From a virus: a DNA stretch of 26,725 nt. Positions 1 to 8,489 of the stretch are shown here, piece by piece. The DNA is taken from positions 1-26,725 of the IMG/VR virus record IMGVR_UViG_3300027741_000235. One strand, 5' to 3'. The notes beneath the pieces are model-generated. The model was given only the letters and a program-made list of their open reading frames with translations. It was not told the origin of the DNA and did no database searches. Position 1 is the stretch's first letter, and every line of letters starts with the position of its first letter. Position numbers and translations under genes: made by a program.

Positions 1-146
1 TGCTATGCCAATTAAACACCTGTTTGAATTAGCTTGCGAAAGTTTAGGTTATACACTAGAGATTGATGCAGCAATAAACGAAAATGTAAGTAAGTTTTTA
101 CAATACGGGCATATTCTTGAACCTAGTCAGTTAACTTATTCGGATG
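1..146. repeat. Terminal overlap, left copy (circular join)
   Basis: Bases 1-146 recur at 26580-26725. The only differences are at positions 19 and 20 (CC here, TT at 26598-26599); bases 21-146 are identical. This is the pattern of a circular or circularly permuted genome assembled as a linear contig. Both differences are synonymous in the tail gene that crosses the join (His-Leu in each copy), which fits strain variation better than random error. Confidence 0.93.
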
Positions 147-1771
147 CGTGGAAATCATCTTTAAGTATTGGAGTAAAAGGGACGGCAACAAATACTAAGA
201 TTGTTCCAAGTACTGGCAGTCCAACAACGGATAATTTATGGAATAGAAATATGGTGGCTTATACTAATGCGGTTATCCCAAATTATAGCACATCAGGCAT
301 AAGAGATACTATTATCACCGTTGGCACAGCAATAAGAGTTCCAAAGGTAGGATTCAAAAACATGTTTATTCCAAAGGTATGGTTTAAGATTGATTATACT
401 TTATTAGCAGGAACTTATGACGATGAATTAACTGGGCTTACAGTTCAAATAATTCAAAGCATTTCAGGTGCGGAAACAGGGGTCAGTTCACTAGATTTAA
501 GTGTAGATTTAAGAAATCAAAATTTATACTTTGAGTTAGATGAATTTGAAAGTAGTCCAAACATTGAAGCTACTTATTATTTAAGAGTGTACATTGAAGG
601 TAGATTTAGGCAAACGGGAGCAATTGGCACTAATAGTTTAAGTATTGAGTTAAAACCAATAACAGCATCTATCCTTGACAATCCTAATGCAGTAGCAGGA
701 ACTTTGGGATTTATTCTTGAAAACGTTAGTACCAATGTAAACGAATCCTATCCTATTGAGGTAGGTCAATGTATTCCAAAAATTAAAGCAGTAGATTTAT
801 TAAAATACATCTGCAATTATGGTTTTGTATTTCCAAAAATTCAAGGCAAGACGATAACTTTAACTAGTTTGCAGACTAGCAGCATTTCAGGTACTACACT
901 TAATTGGTCAGGATTAGTTGATTATACAGACGGTGTAAAAGTAGATTTTAGAAATGATAACTATTCAAGAAATAATTTTTGGAGTTATAAAAGTGACGAT
1001 TTACTTGTAGGTGAAAAAGGCAATATACCTATGCTTAGTCGAACAACTACTAAAGATGCTACCATTTATGAAGCACCTTTTGCAATAAGTAATACTGCAT
1101 TTCCTCTATACGGATTTACTTATGCACAGCCTAAAATTTTAACACTTAAAGCACCAAATCAATATTTTATTTGGAATCAAACTAATCGAGGAACAAGGTA
1201 TGTTAAGGGCGATATTGTTTACGATGGTAGCAATTATTATGAATGTACGGTTGATGCGCTTAAACAATCAAGTCCAACTACTAATCCTGGATTCTTCAAA
1301 TTGGTACAATGGCATGAAGCGTTTCAAGCAGGTGTAAGCACTCCAATTATTTTATATTGGGATGGTCGTAAAACAGGTTTAGATTATTATCAAGTTACCC
1401 AAGTAGTAACAGATACGGCAGCAAGTTATGGTGATCCAAACACAGACGTAGATGTTTATGGTGTATCATGGGCAAATCTTAACGGTAGAGTAATTAGTCC
1501 GTTTGCAAATTTATACGCACAACTTCAATATGAGCCTACTTTTACCCAAGCCATAGCCACAGCATGGGCAAACATTCCAAAAGCTATGCAGGTATCAAGA
1601 AAGGTTTATGTATCTGTATATTTGGAATCGTGGCAAGTATCTGAATTGCTTGACAATTTGAATAGCTTAATTTATATTCAAGAATTGTCAATGAATTTTT
1701 ACCTAATGCAGCTAAACCAATACTATTTAGGTGCGCAACAACTTACTCAAGTAATCCTTTTACCTGCCTAA
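2..1771 (+). CDS. Large tail protein, C-terminal part (gene continues from 25969)
   Basis: This is the 3' part of a gene whose start lies at 25969 near the other end of the window. Joined through the terminal overlap, the frame gives about 793 residues. The first in-frame ATG here (position 5) is internal, because the right-hand copy shows 205 codons upstream in the same frame. The protein looks rich in beta strands and aromatic residues, as tail-tip, baseplate or fibre proteins are. At about 1190-1330 it has a motif resembling CBM5/12-type carbohydrate-binding modules (Y-x-x-G-D-I-V-Y, then Y-Y-E-C, then a Trp). The stop overlaps the ATG of the tape-measure gene by one base, suggesting coupled translation. 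The tail role rests on position, size and composition; I do not recognise a catalytic domain. Confidence 0.75.
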   Translation, partial: AMPIKHLFELACESLGYTLEIDAAINENVSKFLQYGHILEPSQLTYSDAWKSSLSIGVKGTATNTKIVPSTGSPTTDNLWNRNMVAYTNAVIPNYSTSGIRDTIITVGTAIRVPKVGFKNMFIPKVWFKIDYTLLAGTYDDELTGLTVQIIQSISGAETGVSSLDLSVDLRNQNLYFELDEFESSPNIEATYYLRVYIEGRFRQTGAIGTNSLSIELKPITASILDNPNAVAGTLGFILENVSTNVNESYPIEVGQCIPKIKAVDLLKYICNYGFVFPKIQGKTITLTSLQTSSISGTTLNWSGLVDYTDGVKVDFRNDNYSRNNFWSYKSDDLLVGEKGNIPMLSRTTTKDATIYEAPFAISNTAFPLYGFTYAQPKILTLKAPNQYFIWNQTNRGTRYVKGDIVYDGSNYYECTVDALKQSSPTTNPGFFKLVQWHEAFQAGVSTPIILYWDGRKTGLDYYQVTQVVTDTAASYGDPNTDVDVYGVSWANLNGRVISPFANLYAQLQYEPTFTQAIATAWANIPKAMQVSRKVYVSVYLESWQVSELLDNLNSLIYIQELSMNFYLMQLNQYYLGAQQLTQVILLPA

Positions 1772-4584
1772 TGGAAACTAAGATAATATCAATCAGCTAC
1801 AATTCAGACAAGCTTGCAGCACAAGCAGCGGATTTAGCTAAAAAGATTGAGGAAACAAAGGAACAACTGAAACAGCTAGATAAAACTAGCCCTGATTTTG
1901 CTAAGGCATCGGCTGAACTTAATGTTTACAAAAAGGAATATAGCAATATCAACAAGCAGATTGAAGCCAACATCGTTTTAAACAAACAGGATGGTAAAAG
2001 CGTGTATGAATTGCAGCAAGCCAACATAGCTTTAACTAAGCAATACGACAACCTAACTGAAGCTGAACGTAATAGTGAGGAAGTAGGCGGTCAATTACAG
2101 GCAAGTATTAAAGCAATTACAGACCAACTGAAAGGACTTGAAGGGCAAACAGGTCGCACGGGTCGAAATGTAGGTAACTATGAGGAAAGCATAGTTAGTG
2201 CTGCAAATACAATTGACGGCATGAAAGCTAAACTCAAAGACTTAGAAGCGCAACTTGCTGTAACAGATGTAAATTCAACTGACTTTAAAGCAATGCGTAA
2301 AGATGCGGATGATTTGACCTTAGGAATCATGCAAGCTACTGGCAAGGTCGATGAGTTTGGGGAGAAGATGGCAAAGAACCCAGCCAAAGAGGAAATGAAC
2401 ACTTTGGGAGATGTGGCAGTGGGGCTTACATCTTCACTTGAATTGCTCAATTTACAGGGTGACGAAAATAGCACGGCAGCGGAATTACAAGCCAAAGCCA
2501 CAAAAGCCTTAGCGGTTGCAAGTTTATTGCGTAATATCCAAATTGGGTATGGTAGCTTGATTGATGCCAAAGACATTGTAATCAAGAAAGCAAGCACCGC
2601 AGCGGAATACGCTAGGACGGTGGCAGTAAACGGCGCAGCAGCAGCACAAAGAGTGTTTAATCTAGTGCTAACCATGAATCCTATTGGGCTAGTCGTGGCA
2701 GCGATTGGACTTGCAGTGGTGGCATTTACTGAATTAACTCAAAAGAGTAAAATATTCAGCACAATCTTTCAAGCTTTAACACTTCAATTTCAGATAGCTT
2801 GGAAGTTATTGCAGCCATTATTGGAATCTATGGGATTGGTGGATTCTGAAGCAGAAAAACAGGCAGCTAAAAGGCAAGAGGAAACCCAAAAGCAAGCAGA
2901 CAATTTGGACAAGGTCGGCAAGAAATACAAAGACCAAGCGGACTTGCTTAAAGCCTTAGGAGGGGATGAAACTAAAATCCGTGAACTGCAAAGAAAGCAA
3001 TTGATTGAGCAATTGGCAGTAGTTGAAAAGGTAGCCAAATACACAAAAGACAAGAATGCCGAAACCATTGCATCTGACAAAGAGAAATATGAAGACCAAT
3101 TACAGGCACTAAAATTATTTGATGCTGAAAGTGGCAAAATTAAAGAGGCTCAATTTGATAAAGATGCTAAAGATTTACTAGATGCGCAAAAGAAAAAACG
3201 TGATTTAGCAAATAAAGAATTACAAGTTGCAGCGGACTTGCTCAATGCCAAAGCTGACCTAATGGACAAAGGAAGTAAAAAGGAGTTAAGCACTCGTATT
3301 CTTGCAATCCAAAAGATGAAGACGGCTGAATTAAACAATGCAGAATTGACGGCACAGCAACGGGAACTAATCAGCCTGAAATACAAGAAACAAGCAGATG
3401 ACCTTGTAAGCACATACAATCAAAAAATTGCGCAAGATAAAATCAATCTTGATTTATCTGTAATTGATAAAAAGCTATCAGCGGAAAAGCAAGGCAGTAC
3501 TGCATACTTTGAACTGCAAAAAGATAGGCTACTAAAGGAAAAGGAATTAAAGCTTATCAGTGCTAAAAACGACGTAACAGCTAAAACGTTGATTGAGGCT
3601 GAATACAATTTGAAATTACTCGAGATGACTAAGGCTCGTGTAATAGCTGAGGGCAAGATTAGCGAGGAAACTCAAATTGCTGCAATTAACACTAGACTAA
3701 ATGAGGTCGAAAAAAATAGTGCCGAAGAATTACGTCTGCAAAAAGAAAAGATTGATTTACAGCTAAAACTTGATACCGATAGGGTTAATGCCGAAATAGC
3801 TAATGAGGAACTAAAAAATGCAAAGATTAAAGAATTGAACTCAAAGGCAATAATTGACACTAAGGCAGCGGAGGATGCAAATGTAAAAGCTAATGCAGAT
3901 GCTAATAAAACAAAACAAGATAACGACAAAAAAACACAAGATGATAAAATAGCCCTTGTTCAACAAACATCTGACACGGTTGCAGGTATTGCAACTCAAT
4001 TAAATACTTTGCTTGCCACAATTGACACTGTTTCAAAAAACAAAGAATTAAAAGATGCAGGTAATAATGCCAAAAAGAAAGAGGAAATCGAAAAGAAATA
4101 CGCTGAAAAAGCTAAGCAAAGGCAAATAACTCAAATTACTATTGATACAATAGTAGGTGCTGCAAATGCTTTTATGAGTGGATTAAAGATTGACCCTAGT
4201 GGTATTTTAGGTGGTATATTGGCAGCCTTAGTAGTAGCGCAAGGTGCTGCATCTATTGCAGCGGTGGAAAGCCAAAGGTTTGCGTATGGTGGTGTGGTTC
4301 AAGGCTCGGGAAATGGTGACACAGTGCCAGCCATGCTCACACCGGGCGAGATGGTAATGCGCAAAGATGCTGTTAGTCAATACGGTGGAACTTTATCTGC
4401 AATCAATGAATCCGTAGGTGGTCGAGGCATTGCAGGTTTATCAGCATCAAGAATTACAGCACAACCAAACAATAACGACATAGTAAGCGCAATAAAGCAA
4501 ATGAAGCAACCAATCGTGACTGTAAGGGATTTACAGTTTGGCTTGCAAGACAATTCAGTAACTCAAGCAAGAACAACTATTTAA
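1771..4584 (+). CDS. Tail tape-measure protein
   Basis: This 937-residue protein sets tail length in siphoviruses and is threaded through the tail tube. The first 200 residues and residues about 360-750 are long, charged, Ala/Lys/Glu-rich coiled coils. A hydrophobic segment at about residues 300-322 (around MNPIGLVVAAIGLAVVAF) fits the membrane-spanning part found in many tape measures. The C-terminal region after about residue 838 has the Gly-rich GGVVQGSGNGDTVPA and LTPGE motifs that are common in phage tape-measure proteins. It overlaps the upstream tail gene by one base and is followed two bases later by the glycosyltransferase-like gene. Several open frames on the opposite strand are by-products of its biased codon use. 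Family usually 600-1500 residues, so length is normal. Confidence 0.92.
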   Translation: METKIISISYNSDKLAAQAADLAKKIEETKEQLKQLDKTSPDFAKASAELNVYKKEYSNINKQIEANIVLNKQDGKSVYELQQANIALTKQYDNLTEAERNSEEVGGQLQASIKAITDQLKGLEGQTGRTGRNVGNYEESIVSAANTIDGMKAKLKDLEAQLAVTDVNSTDFKAMRKDADDLTLGIMQATGKVDEFGEKMAKNPAKEEMNTLGDVAVGLTSSLELLNLQGDENSTAAELQAKATKALAVASLLRNIQIGYGSLIDAKDIVIKKASTAAEYARTVAVNGAAAAQRVFNLVLTMNPIGLVVAAIGLAVVAFTELTQKSKIFSTIFQALTLQFQIAWKLLQPLLESMGLVDSEAEKQAAKRQEETQKQADNLDKVGKKYKDQADLLKALGGDETKIRELQRKQLIEQLAVVEKVAKYTKDKNAETIASDKEKYEDQLQALKLFDAESGKIKEAQFDKDAKDLLDAQKKKRDLANKELQVAADLLNAKADLMDKGSKKELSTRILAIQKMKTAELNNAELTAQQRELISLKYKKQADDLVSTYNQKIAQDKINLDLSVIDKKLSAEKQGSTAYFELQKDRLLKEKELKLISAKNDVTAKTLIEAEYNLKLLEMTKARVIAEGKISEETQIAAINTRLNEVEKNSAEELRLQKEKIDLQLKLDTDRVNAEIANEELKNAKIKELNSKAIIDTKAAEDANVKANADANKTKQDNDKKTQDDKIALVQQTSDTVAGIATQLNTLLATIDTVSKNKELKDAGNNAKKKEEIEKKYAEKAKQRQITQITIDTIVGAANAFMSGLKIDPSGILGGILAALVVAQGAASIAAVESQRFAYGGVVQGSGNGDTVPAMLTPGEMVMRKDAVSQYGGTLSAINESVGGRGIAGLSASRITAQPNNNDIVSAIKQMKQPIVTVRDLQFGLQDNSVTQARTTI

Positions 4585-4586
4585 TT

Positions 4587-5360
4587 ATGAATACTAAGAA
4601 GTTCGTTTATTTAATACAAGCTAGGCAGTGGAATAGCTTTTACAATGACCTAGTGACAGACCATTCAGACCTAGTCATTTTGTTTTGGGATAAAAAACAG
4701 GTTTTTAAAAAAGAAGGTATTACTACAATTTATTACGGCAAGAATGAGGATGGCAGCCGTAGCAGTTGGAATCAAGGTCGTAACTATCTGTATGAGTATG
4801 CTAAAAAGAAAGGCTATGAGTACTTTATCTTTATGGACGATGACTTGTTAGTTAAAACTAACAAAGGTGTTAATCCATTTAGATACTTTGAACTAATGAT
4901 AAACCTAGTGAAGCCAGCGTGTGCGGTTGGCAATTACGATTGGCACTATCATGAAGGTAATGAACTAGACAAGCAAAGTAGCGTTCAAACAATCAGGGCG
5001 ACCGATGCAATACTTTACGCTATGCACAGGGATGCAGCTGAATTGCTTTTACCTTATCCTGAACAATGGGATAAAATATCATGGTGGAAAAGTCAAAACG
5101 CTATCAACAACCTAGCAATGACCTACTATAAAGGCGATGTGGTACAATTTAATGATTTGACTGTAAGCAATAGTATGCACAATGACTATCCAATTTGTGG
5201 TGCAAACAATTACAACGATGTTGAGGCTTTAATTTATCCACAATTACCTGATGTGTACAAGCCTAATTGGGTGGATTGGCAAACTTCACTTTACAAAGCA
5301 CATGGTGAGGTGGTTTGCAATGGCAATTATAAACGGGAGAAAACCATATTTTTAGACTAA
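4587..5360 (+). CDS. Glycosyltransferase-like protein (GT-A type)
   Basis: This 257-residue protein has features of a GT-A glycosyltransferase. A short beta strand leads into FIFMDDDLLVKT (Asp84-86), a DxD-type motif that in the family binds the metal of the nucleotide sugar, and a second acidic site ATD lies near residue 138. There is no signal peptide or membrane segment, so it probably acts in the cytoplasm. It starts two bases after the tape-measure stop and ends at a strong terminator, so it is read as the last gene of the tail operon. It may decorate virion proteins, host surface glycans or DNA; the sequence does not say which. The acceptor and sugar are unknown. The fold call is moderately sure. 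Confidence 0.65.
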   Translation: MNTKKFVYLIQARQWNSFYNDLVTDHSDLVILFWDKKQVFKKEGITTIYYGKNEDGSRSSWNQGRNYLYEYAKKKGYEYFIFMDDDLLVKTNKGVNPFRYFELMINLVKPACAVGNYDWHYHEGNELDKQSSVQTIRATDAILYAMHRDAAELLLPYPEQWDKISWWKSQNAINNLAMTYYKGDVVQFNDLTVSNSMHNDYPICGANNYNDVEALIYPQLPDVYKPNWVDWQTSLYKAHGEVVCNGNYKREKTIFLD

Positions 5361-5392
5361 AAAAGAGAGGCTACACAATAGCCTCTTTTTTT
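5361..5392. terminator. Bidirectional Rho-independent terminator
   Basis: A perfect 7-bp stem AGAGGCT / AGCCTCT (5366-5372 with 5380-5386) has a 7-base loop, an A-tract on the left (5361-5364) and a run of seven T on the right. It can stop plus-strand transcription after the glycosyltransferase-like gene and minus-strand transcription after the ribbon-helix-helix gene, which converge here. Confidence 0.85.
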
Positions 5393-5423
5393 GACCCTAA
5401 TACACCAAATTTAACCAAATTAA

Positions 5424-5564
5424 CTACTTATTTTTAGCTATGCTCTCCCGAATAAAGGTGCATAGTGATTGACCTTTGTCTTGCGCTTTTTTTATAGCTT
5501 GTTTTTTTTCATCGGGAGTTACCCTGATTTTAACTTGCTGATATTTGGTTTCTGACTTTTTCAT
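5424..5564 (-). CDS. Small ribbon-helix-helix DNA-binding protein
   Basis: This 46-residue protein is the only convincing minus-strand gene. It starts MKKSETKYQQVKIRVTPDEK and ends FIRESIAKNK. A basic beta strand (VKIRV), the turn TPDEKK, helix A, a GQS turn and helix B with FIRE match the ribbon-helix-helix (MetJ/Arc/CopG) pattern, in which strands of a dimer enter the major groove. The usual family length is 45-60 residues. The gene lies between convergent and divergent neighbours, ends at the shared terminator, and has a Bacteroidota-type promoter reading leftward. It could be an autorepressor or a regulator of the head operon that starts 46 bases away. A MobC-like or antitoxin ancestry is also possible; no partner toxin is visible. 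Confidence 0.85.
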   Translation of the reverse strand: MKKSETKYQQVKIRVTPDEKKQAIKKAQDKGQSLCTFIRESIAKNK

Positions 5565-5584
5565 GTGTACCAAATTAATTGTGA

Positions 5585-5617
5585 CAAAGATAATGATTTA
5601 ATGTTGCACTATGGCAA
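5585..5617 (-). promoter_or_regulatory. Predicted promoter for the ribbon-helix-helix gene
   Basis: Read on the minus strand, TATCTTTG (5592-5585) matches the Bacteroidota -7 consensus TAnnTTTG. A TTG lies 22 bases further upstream (5617-5615), slightly longer than the 19-20 seen elsewhere in this genome. The -33 part lies inside the first codons of the protease gene (ATG at 5611). A palindromic AATTAATT at 5573-5580 between the -7 box and the start codon is a possible operator. Confidence 0.55.
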
Positions 5618-6726
5618 CGAAGATAATTCGAATTCTAACGTCTATTGGTGAGGAACAATGGGAGTATTCAGCCCTTGTTTGTGCTGAACAACTTGACGGT
5701 TTAACTGCTAACGACAAACTAGTAGTAGAAATTGCATCAAATGGTGGCAGTGTTATCGAGGGCGAAAAGATATTCACACTACTTAGACATGCACCTTGTA
5801 AAGTTGAGATTAAAGCAATCGGATTAGTAGCATCAATTGCTACTTTGATTTATTTGGCTAGCCCAAACAGGTCGGCTTTAAGCAATGCAAGGTTTATGAT
5901 TCACTCCCCGTGGCTAAATGCAGGTAATGTGAATAGCAAACAGGCTTCACAAATTGCCGAAAACTTACAAGGTGAAGAAACTAGGTTAAAAGGCTTCTAT
6001 GCGCAAGCAGGAATTGATGTTAATTCTGAACGATTTACACAACTTTTTGAAAACGAAATCTTCTTTACAGCTACTGAAGCGCGTAAAATGGGATTTGTCA
6101 AGAATATCATTTACAAACAACCAGTACTCAATATGAACCCACTAGTAAAGCAGGCGAGAGCCTTGCAAAACAGTATGATTAATTTTGTTAACAAAGTAGC
6201 AGGATTAAAGGCAGAACTTGTCACGGTAACAACTACTGATGGCGTTGAACTAATTATCGATTGCGCAGGTGCTATGCCTGCAATTGGTGATATTTGTACT
6301 TATGCAGATGGTACTCCAGTTGAAGTTGGAGGTTACATGCTTGCAGATGGTAGTGTGATTAACATTGACGAAACGTCAACAATTGTTAGCATCACTCCTG
6401 ATGAGATTGAACCTGAAATGGATGGCATGGAAGAACCAAGCATGGAAGACTTGAAAAAAGAAAATGCTGCAATGAAACAAGAAATGGCAGCATTGAAATC
6501 AGGAATGAAGGAATGCGAGGCAGCAGTAGCTGAAATTACTAAGATGCACAGCGAGGCAGTAGCTAAAGTAAAAGCACTAGCCAAAGTAGCACCAATAAGC
6601 AATGGTGTAAAGCCAAATGCTAATATTCATGCTCAAAAAGCTAAAGAACAATTAGCAGGTCAAAAGAAGTCATCTTTAGGTGATATGCTTGTGGCTACCA
6701 AAGGGAATATCGACAATATTCGCTAA
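5611..6726 (+). CDS. ClpP-like head maturation protease with scaffold-like C-terminus
   Basis: This 371-residue protein is a prohead protease of the ClpP/crotonase fold. Residues about 1-170 carry SNGGSV (43-48), the nucleophile region GLVASIATL with Ser75, and the His site MIHSP with His98. A small beta-rich segment follows at about 197-260. Residues about 275-350 form a charged coiled coil starting at MEDLKKENAAMKQEM, as expected for a fused scaffolding domain. Such proteins trim scaffold and capsid N-termini during head assembly. The major capsid gene follows 39 bases downstream. The ATG is chosen because it begins the conserved strand directly. No Shine-Dalgarno site is seen. Confidence 0.88.
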   Translation: MATKIIRILTSIGEEQWEYSALVCAEQLDGLTANDKLVVEIASNGGSVIEGEKIFTLLRHAPCKVEIKAIGLVASIATLIYLASPNRSALSNARFMIHSPWLNAGNVNSKQASQIAENLQGEETRLKGFYAQAGIDVNSERFTQLFENEIFFTATEARKMGFVKNIIYKQPVLNMNPLVKQARALQNSMINFVNKVAGLKAELVTVTTTDGVELIIDCAGAMPAIGDICTYADGTPVEVGGYMLADGSVINIDETSTIVSITPDEIEPEMDGMEEPSMEDLKKENAAMKQEMAALKSGMKECEAAVAEITKMHSEAVAKVKALAKVAPISNGVKPNANIHAQKAKEQLAGQKKSSLGDMLVATKGNIDNIR

Positions 6727-6765
6727 TCTAAAATCTACTTACTAACTCTTAAACTTTAAATACAA

Positions 6766-7866
6766 ATGTCACAAATAGGACCTTATACCAGTCCCACCAC
6801 CTATGGGATTAGTAAACAGCTATTAGCAGAACAACTATCATTTCAGCCTAAAGTATTTGCAATGCCTGCATTTGCAGATTTAGGCATGCGAGTAATTACA
6901 GGTGCAAAAGGTCGTGTGCCATTGCAGACTATCAGACGTAGGCAGAATATGCTGAAGTTGGATTCAGGTCCCGGCACACCTACAGCATCAAGCGGAAATC
7001 GTGACATCTTCTACGCAGACTTAACTAGACTAGTTATGTTTGAACAATGGGGATGGGATGATTTGAAAGCTACATTGTCAGAGGTTTACATCTCAAGCGG
7101 TATGACAGGTATGCGTGGTGACTTAAACGAGTACATTACGCAGTTGTATCAATATCGCATGGCATCAGATTTAGCTGATAACATGATGCAATTAGCATGG
7201 TTAGGTAATGTGGATTCTGCTAACTCAAACTACACACAGCTTAACGGTTGGGTTCGTTTGATTCGTCAAGCCATCTATGATTATTCAGTAACACCTAGCT
7301 TCTTAAACACTAGGGTTGCACCTTACACATCTAGCACTGCATTAACAGCTAGTTCAGCAGGTGCGTTGGCAGGTTTTCAGCAATGCTACCAACAAGCAGG
7401 TGCTGAATTAAAAAGCGTTCCAGTAACTGAAAAGTTCTTCTTATGTTCTTTGGCGATGTACGACTATTACAGCCAATCATTACAAGGCATGAATAACCCA
7501 TTAGCGTGGACGTGGACTCAGACAACACCTACTGGTGAAACTTTGACTAAGTCAACTTTGACTTACATGGGTATTCCTATTTATCCAATCAGTGCGTATG
7601 ATAGATATGTTGCAGCGGATTTCAGCGCAAGTGGTGCTAGTTATTTACCTGCTAACTTTATCATGCTTGCAGCACGTGACAACATGGTGATTGCTACAGA
7701 TGCAGACAGTGCAACGGGATTACCTTTTGATGCTGCAATTGATTTCCGTGTTGAGTATGCTCCTTACGTTCGTGGTACTCTTATCACTTGCGAGCCAGCG
7801 TTTGGCGTTCAAATCGCAAATTTCCAAGAAATTTCAGTAGTAGGTTTTTCAGGCAAAAATTACTAA
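6766..7866 (+). CDS. Major capsid protein (HK97-like fold, probable)
   Basis: This 366-residue protein follows the protease directly, the usual place for the major capsid protein. The N-terminal part resembles an N-arm and E-loop region (residues 1-80, with GRVPLQTIRRRQ), and the C-terminal third (about 275-366, with ANFIMLAARDNMVIATD and VEYAPYVRGTLITCEPAFG) looks like the A-domain and P-domain strands that end HK97-type capsid proteins. It has no long coiled coil, so the scaffold function must come from the upstream protein. Codons and composition look like those of a highly expressed gene. The next gene starts 9 bases after its stop. The identification combines position, length and these C-terminal patterns. 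Confidence 0.85.
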   Translation: MSQIGPYTSPTTYGISKQLLAEQLSFQPKVFAMPAFADLGMRVITGAKGRVPLQTIRRRQNMLKLDSGPGTPTASSGNRDIFYADLTRLVMFEQWGWDDLKATLSEVYISSGMTGMRGDLNEYITQLYQYRMASDLADNMMQLAWLGNVDSANSNYTQLNGWVRLIRQAIYDYSVTPSFLNTRVAPYTSSTALTASSAGALAGFQQCYQQAGAELKSVPVTEKFFLCSLAMYDYYSQSLQGMNNPLAWTWTQTTPTGETLTKSTLTYMGIPIYPISAYDRYVAADFSASGASYLPANFIMLAARDNMVIATDADSATGLPFDAAIDFRVEYAPYVRGTLITCEPAFGVQIANFQEISVVGFSGKNY

Positions 7867-7875
7867 GAATTAGAC

Positions 7876-8448
7876 ATGGCAATTTGCAACGCAATTACTC
7901 AAAACCTAATATCTGCTTGCGCAGCTTTAGAAGCAGCAGGTGGAGTTCAAGACTTTGCTTACGTTCTTGAAAATAGAGCAGACTTAACTTATACCACTAA
8001 CGCAAATGGTGGTATTGCAACTATGACTTTAGCCACTGGAGTAAGCTTAGCTAAAATCACAGGTAAAAGATTAAGTAACAGTGCAAACTCAACTTTGACT
8101 AACAGTGATGACAGACGTAAATTCTTTAATCATGAAGTTAAATTTGGTGTTTACGCTAACAATAGCGCAGGGATTCATGCTTTGCAAGACTTAATTAAAA
8201 CTCAAAAGGCAGTGATATTCTTGCCTTTGAATGATAACACTATTAGAGTTTATGGTCTTGATTTTGGAATGCAAACCACAGCCTTTGAAAGTCCTACAGG
8301 AACAAAGATTGAGGATGGTATTTCTAAGATGATTACTTGGTCGGACATTCAGTTAAACTTGCCAGTGTATTGTGAAATAGGTGCTAGTTATGCTTTGACT
8401 AAAACGGCACTAGACAATCTAACATTTGGCAATTCATACACAGGATAA
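7876..8448 (+). CDS. Virion protein, possible tail tube or capsid decoration protein
   Basis: The gene codes for 190 residues, with an N-terminal helix (about residues 1-30) and then a beta-rich, Asn/Thr/Gly-rich body. It lies 9 bases after the capsid gene and just before a strong terminator, so it is read at the same high level as the capsid gene. Length and composition suit a major tail tube protein, and no other gene in the window is an obvious tube candidate. A capsid decoration role would also fit the position. I see no diagnostic motif, so the exact role is inferred from context. Confidence 0.6.
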   Translation: MAICNAITQNLISACAALEAAGGVQDFAYVLENRADLTYTTNANGGIATMTLATGVSLAKITGKRLSNSANSTLTNSDDRRKFFNHEVKFGVYANNSAGIHALQDLIKTQKAVIFLPLNDNTIRVYGLDFGMQTTAFESPTGTKIEDGISKMITWSDIQLNLPVYCEIGASYALTKTALDNLTFGNSYTG

Positions 8449-8457
8449 TTATTTAAT

Positions 8458-8484
8458 AGGGTAGGATAACACCTACCCTTTTTT
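8458..8484 (+). terminator. Rho-independent terminator after the capsid and tube genes
   Basis: A perfect 8-bp stem AGGGTAGG / CCTACCCT (8458-8465 with 8472-8479) with a 6-base loop ATAACA leads into a run of six T (8479-8484). It lies between the stop at 8448 and the next start at 8490. Leaky termination here would give high capsid and lower portal expression. Confidence 0.88.
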
Positions 8485-8489
8485 ACCTT

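Noticed and set aside
2178-3929. Several minus-strand open frames opposite the tape-measure gene
   Set aside because: They are Ser/Ala/Leu-rich reverse images of the coiled-coil coding sequence, with no promoter and no plausible domains.
7788-7970. 60-residue Arg/Ser-rich frame over the capsid and tube gene junction
   Set aside because: It overlaps two real genes in another frame and has a low-complexity basic product.
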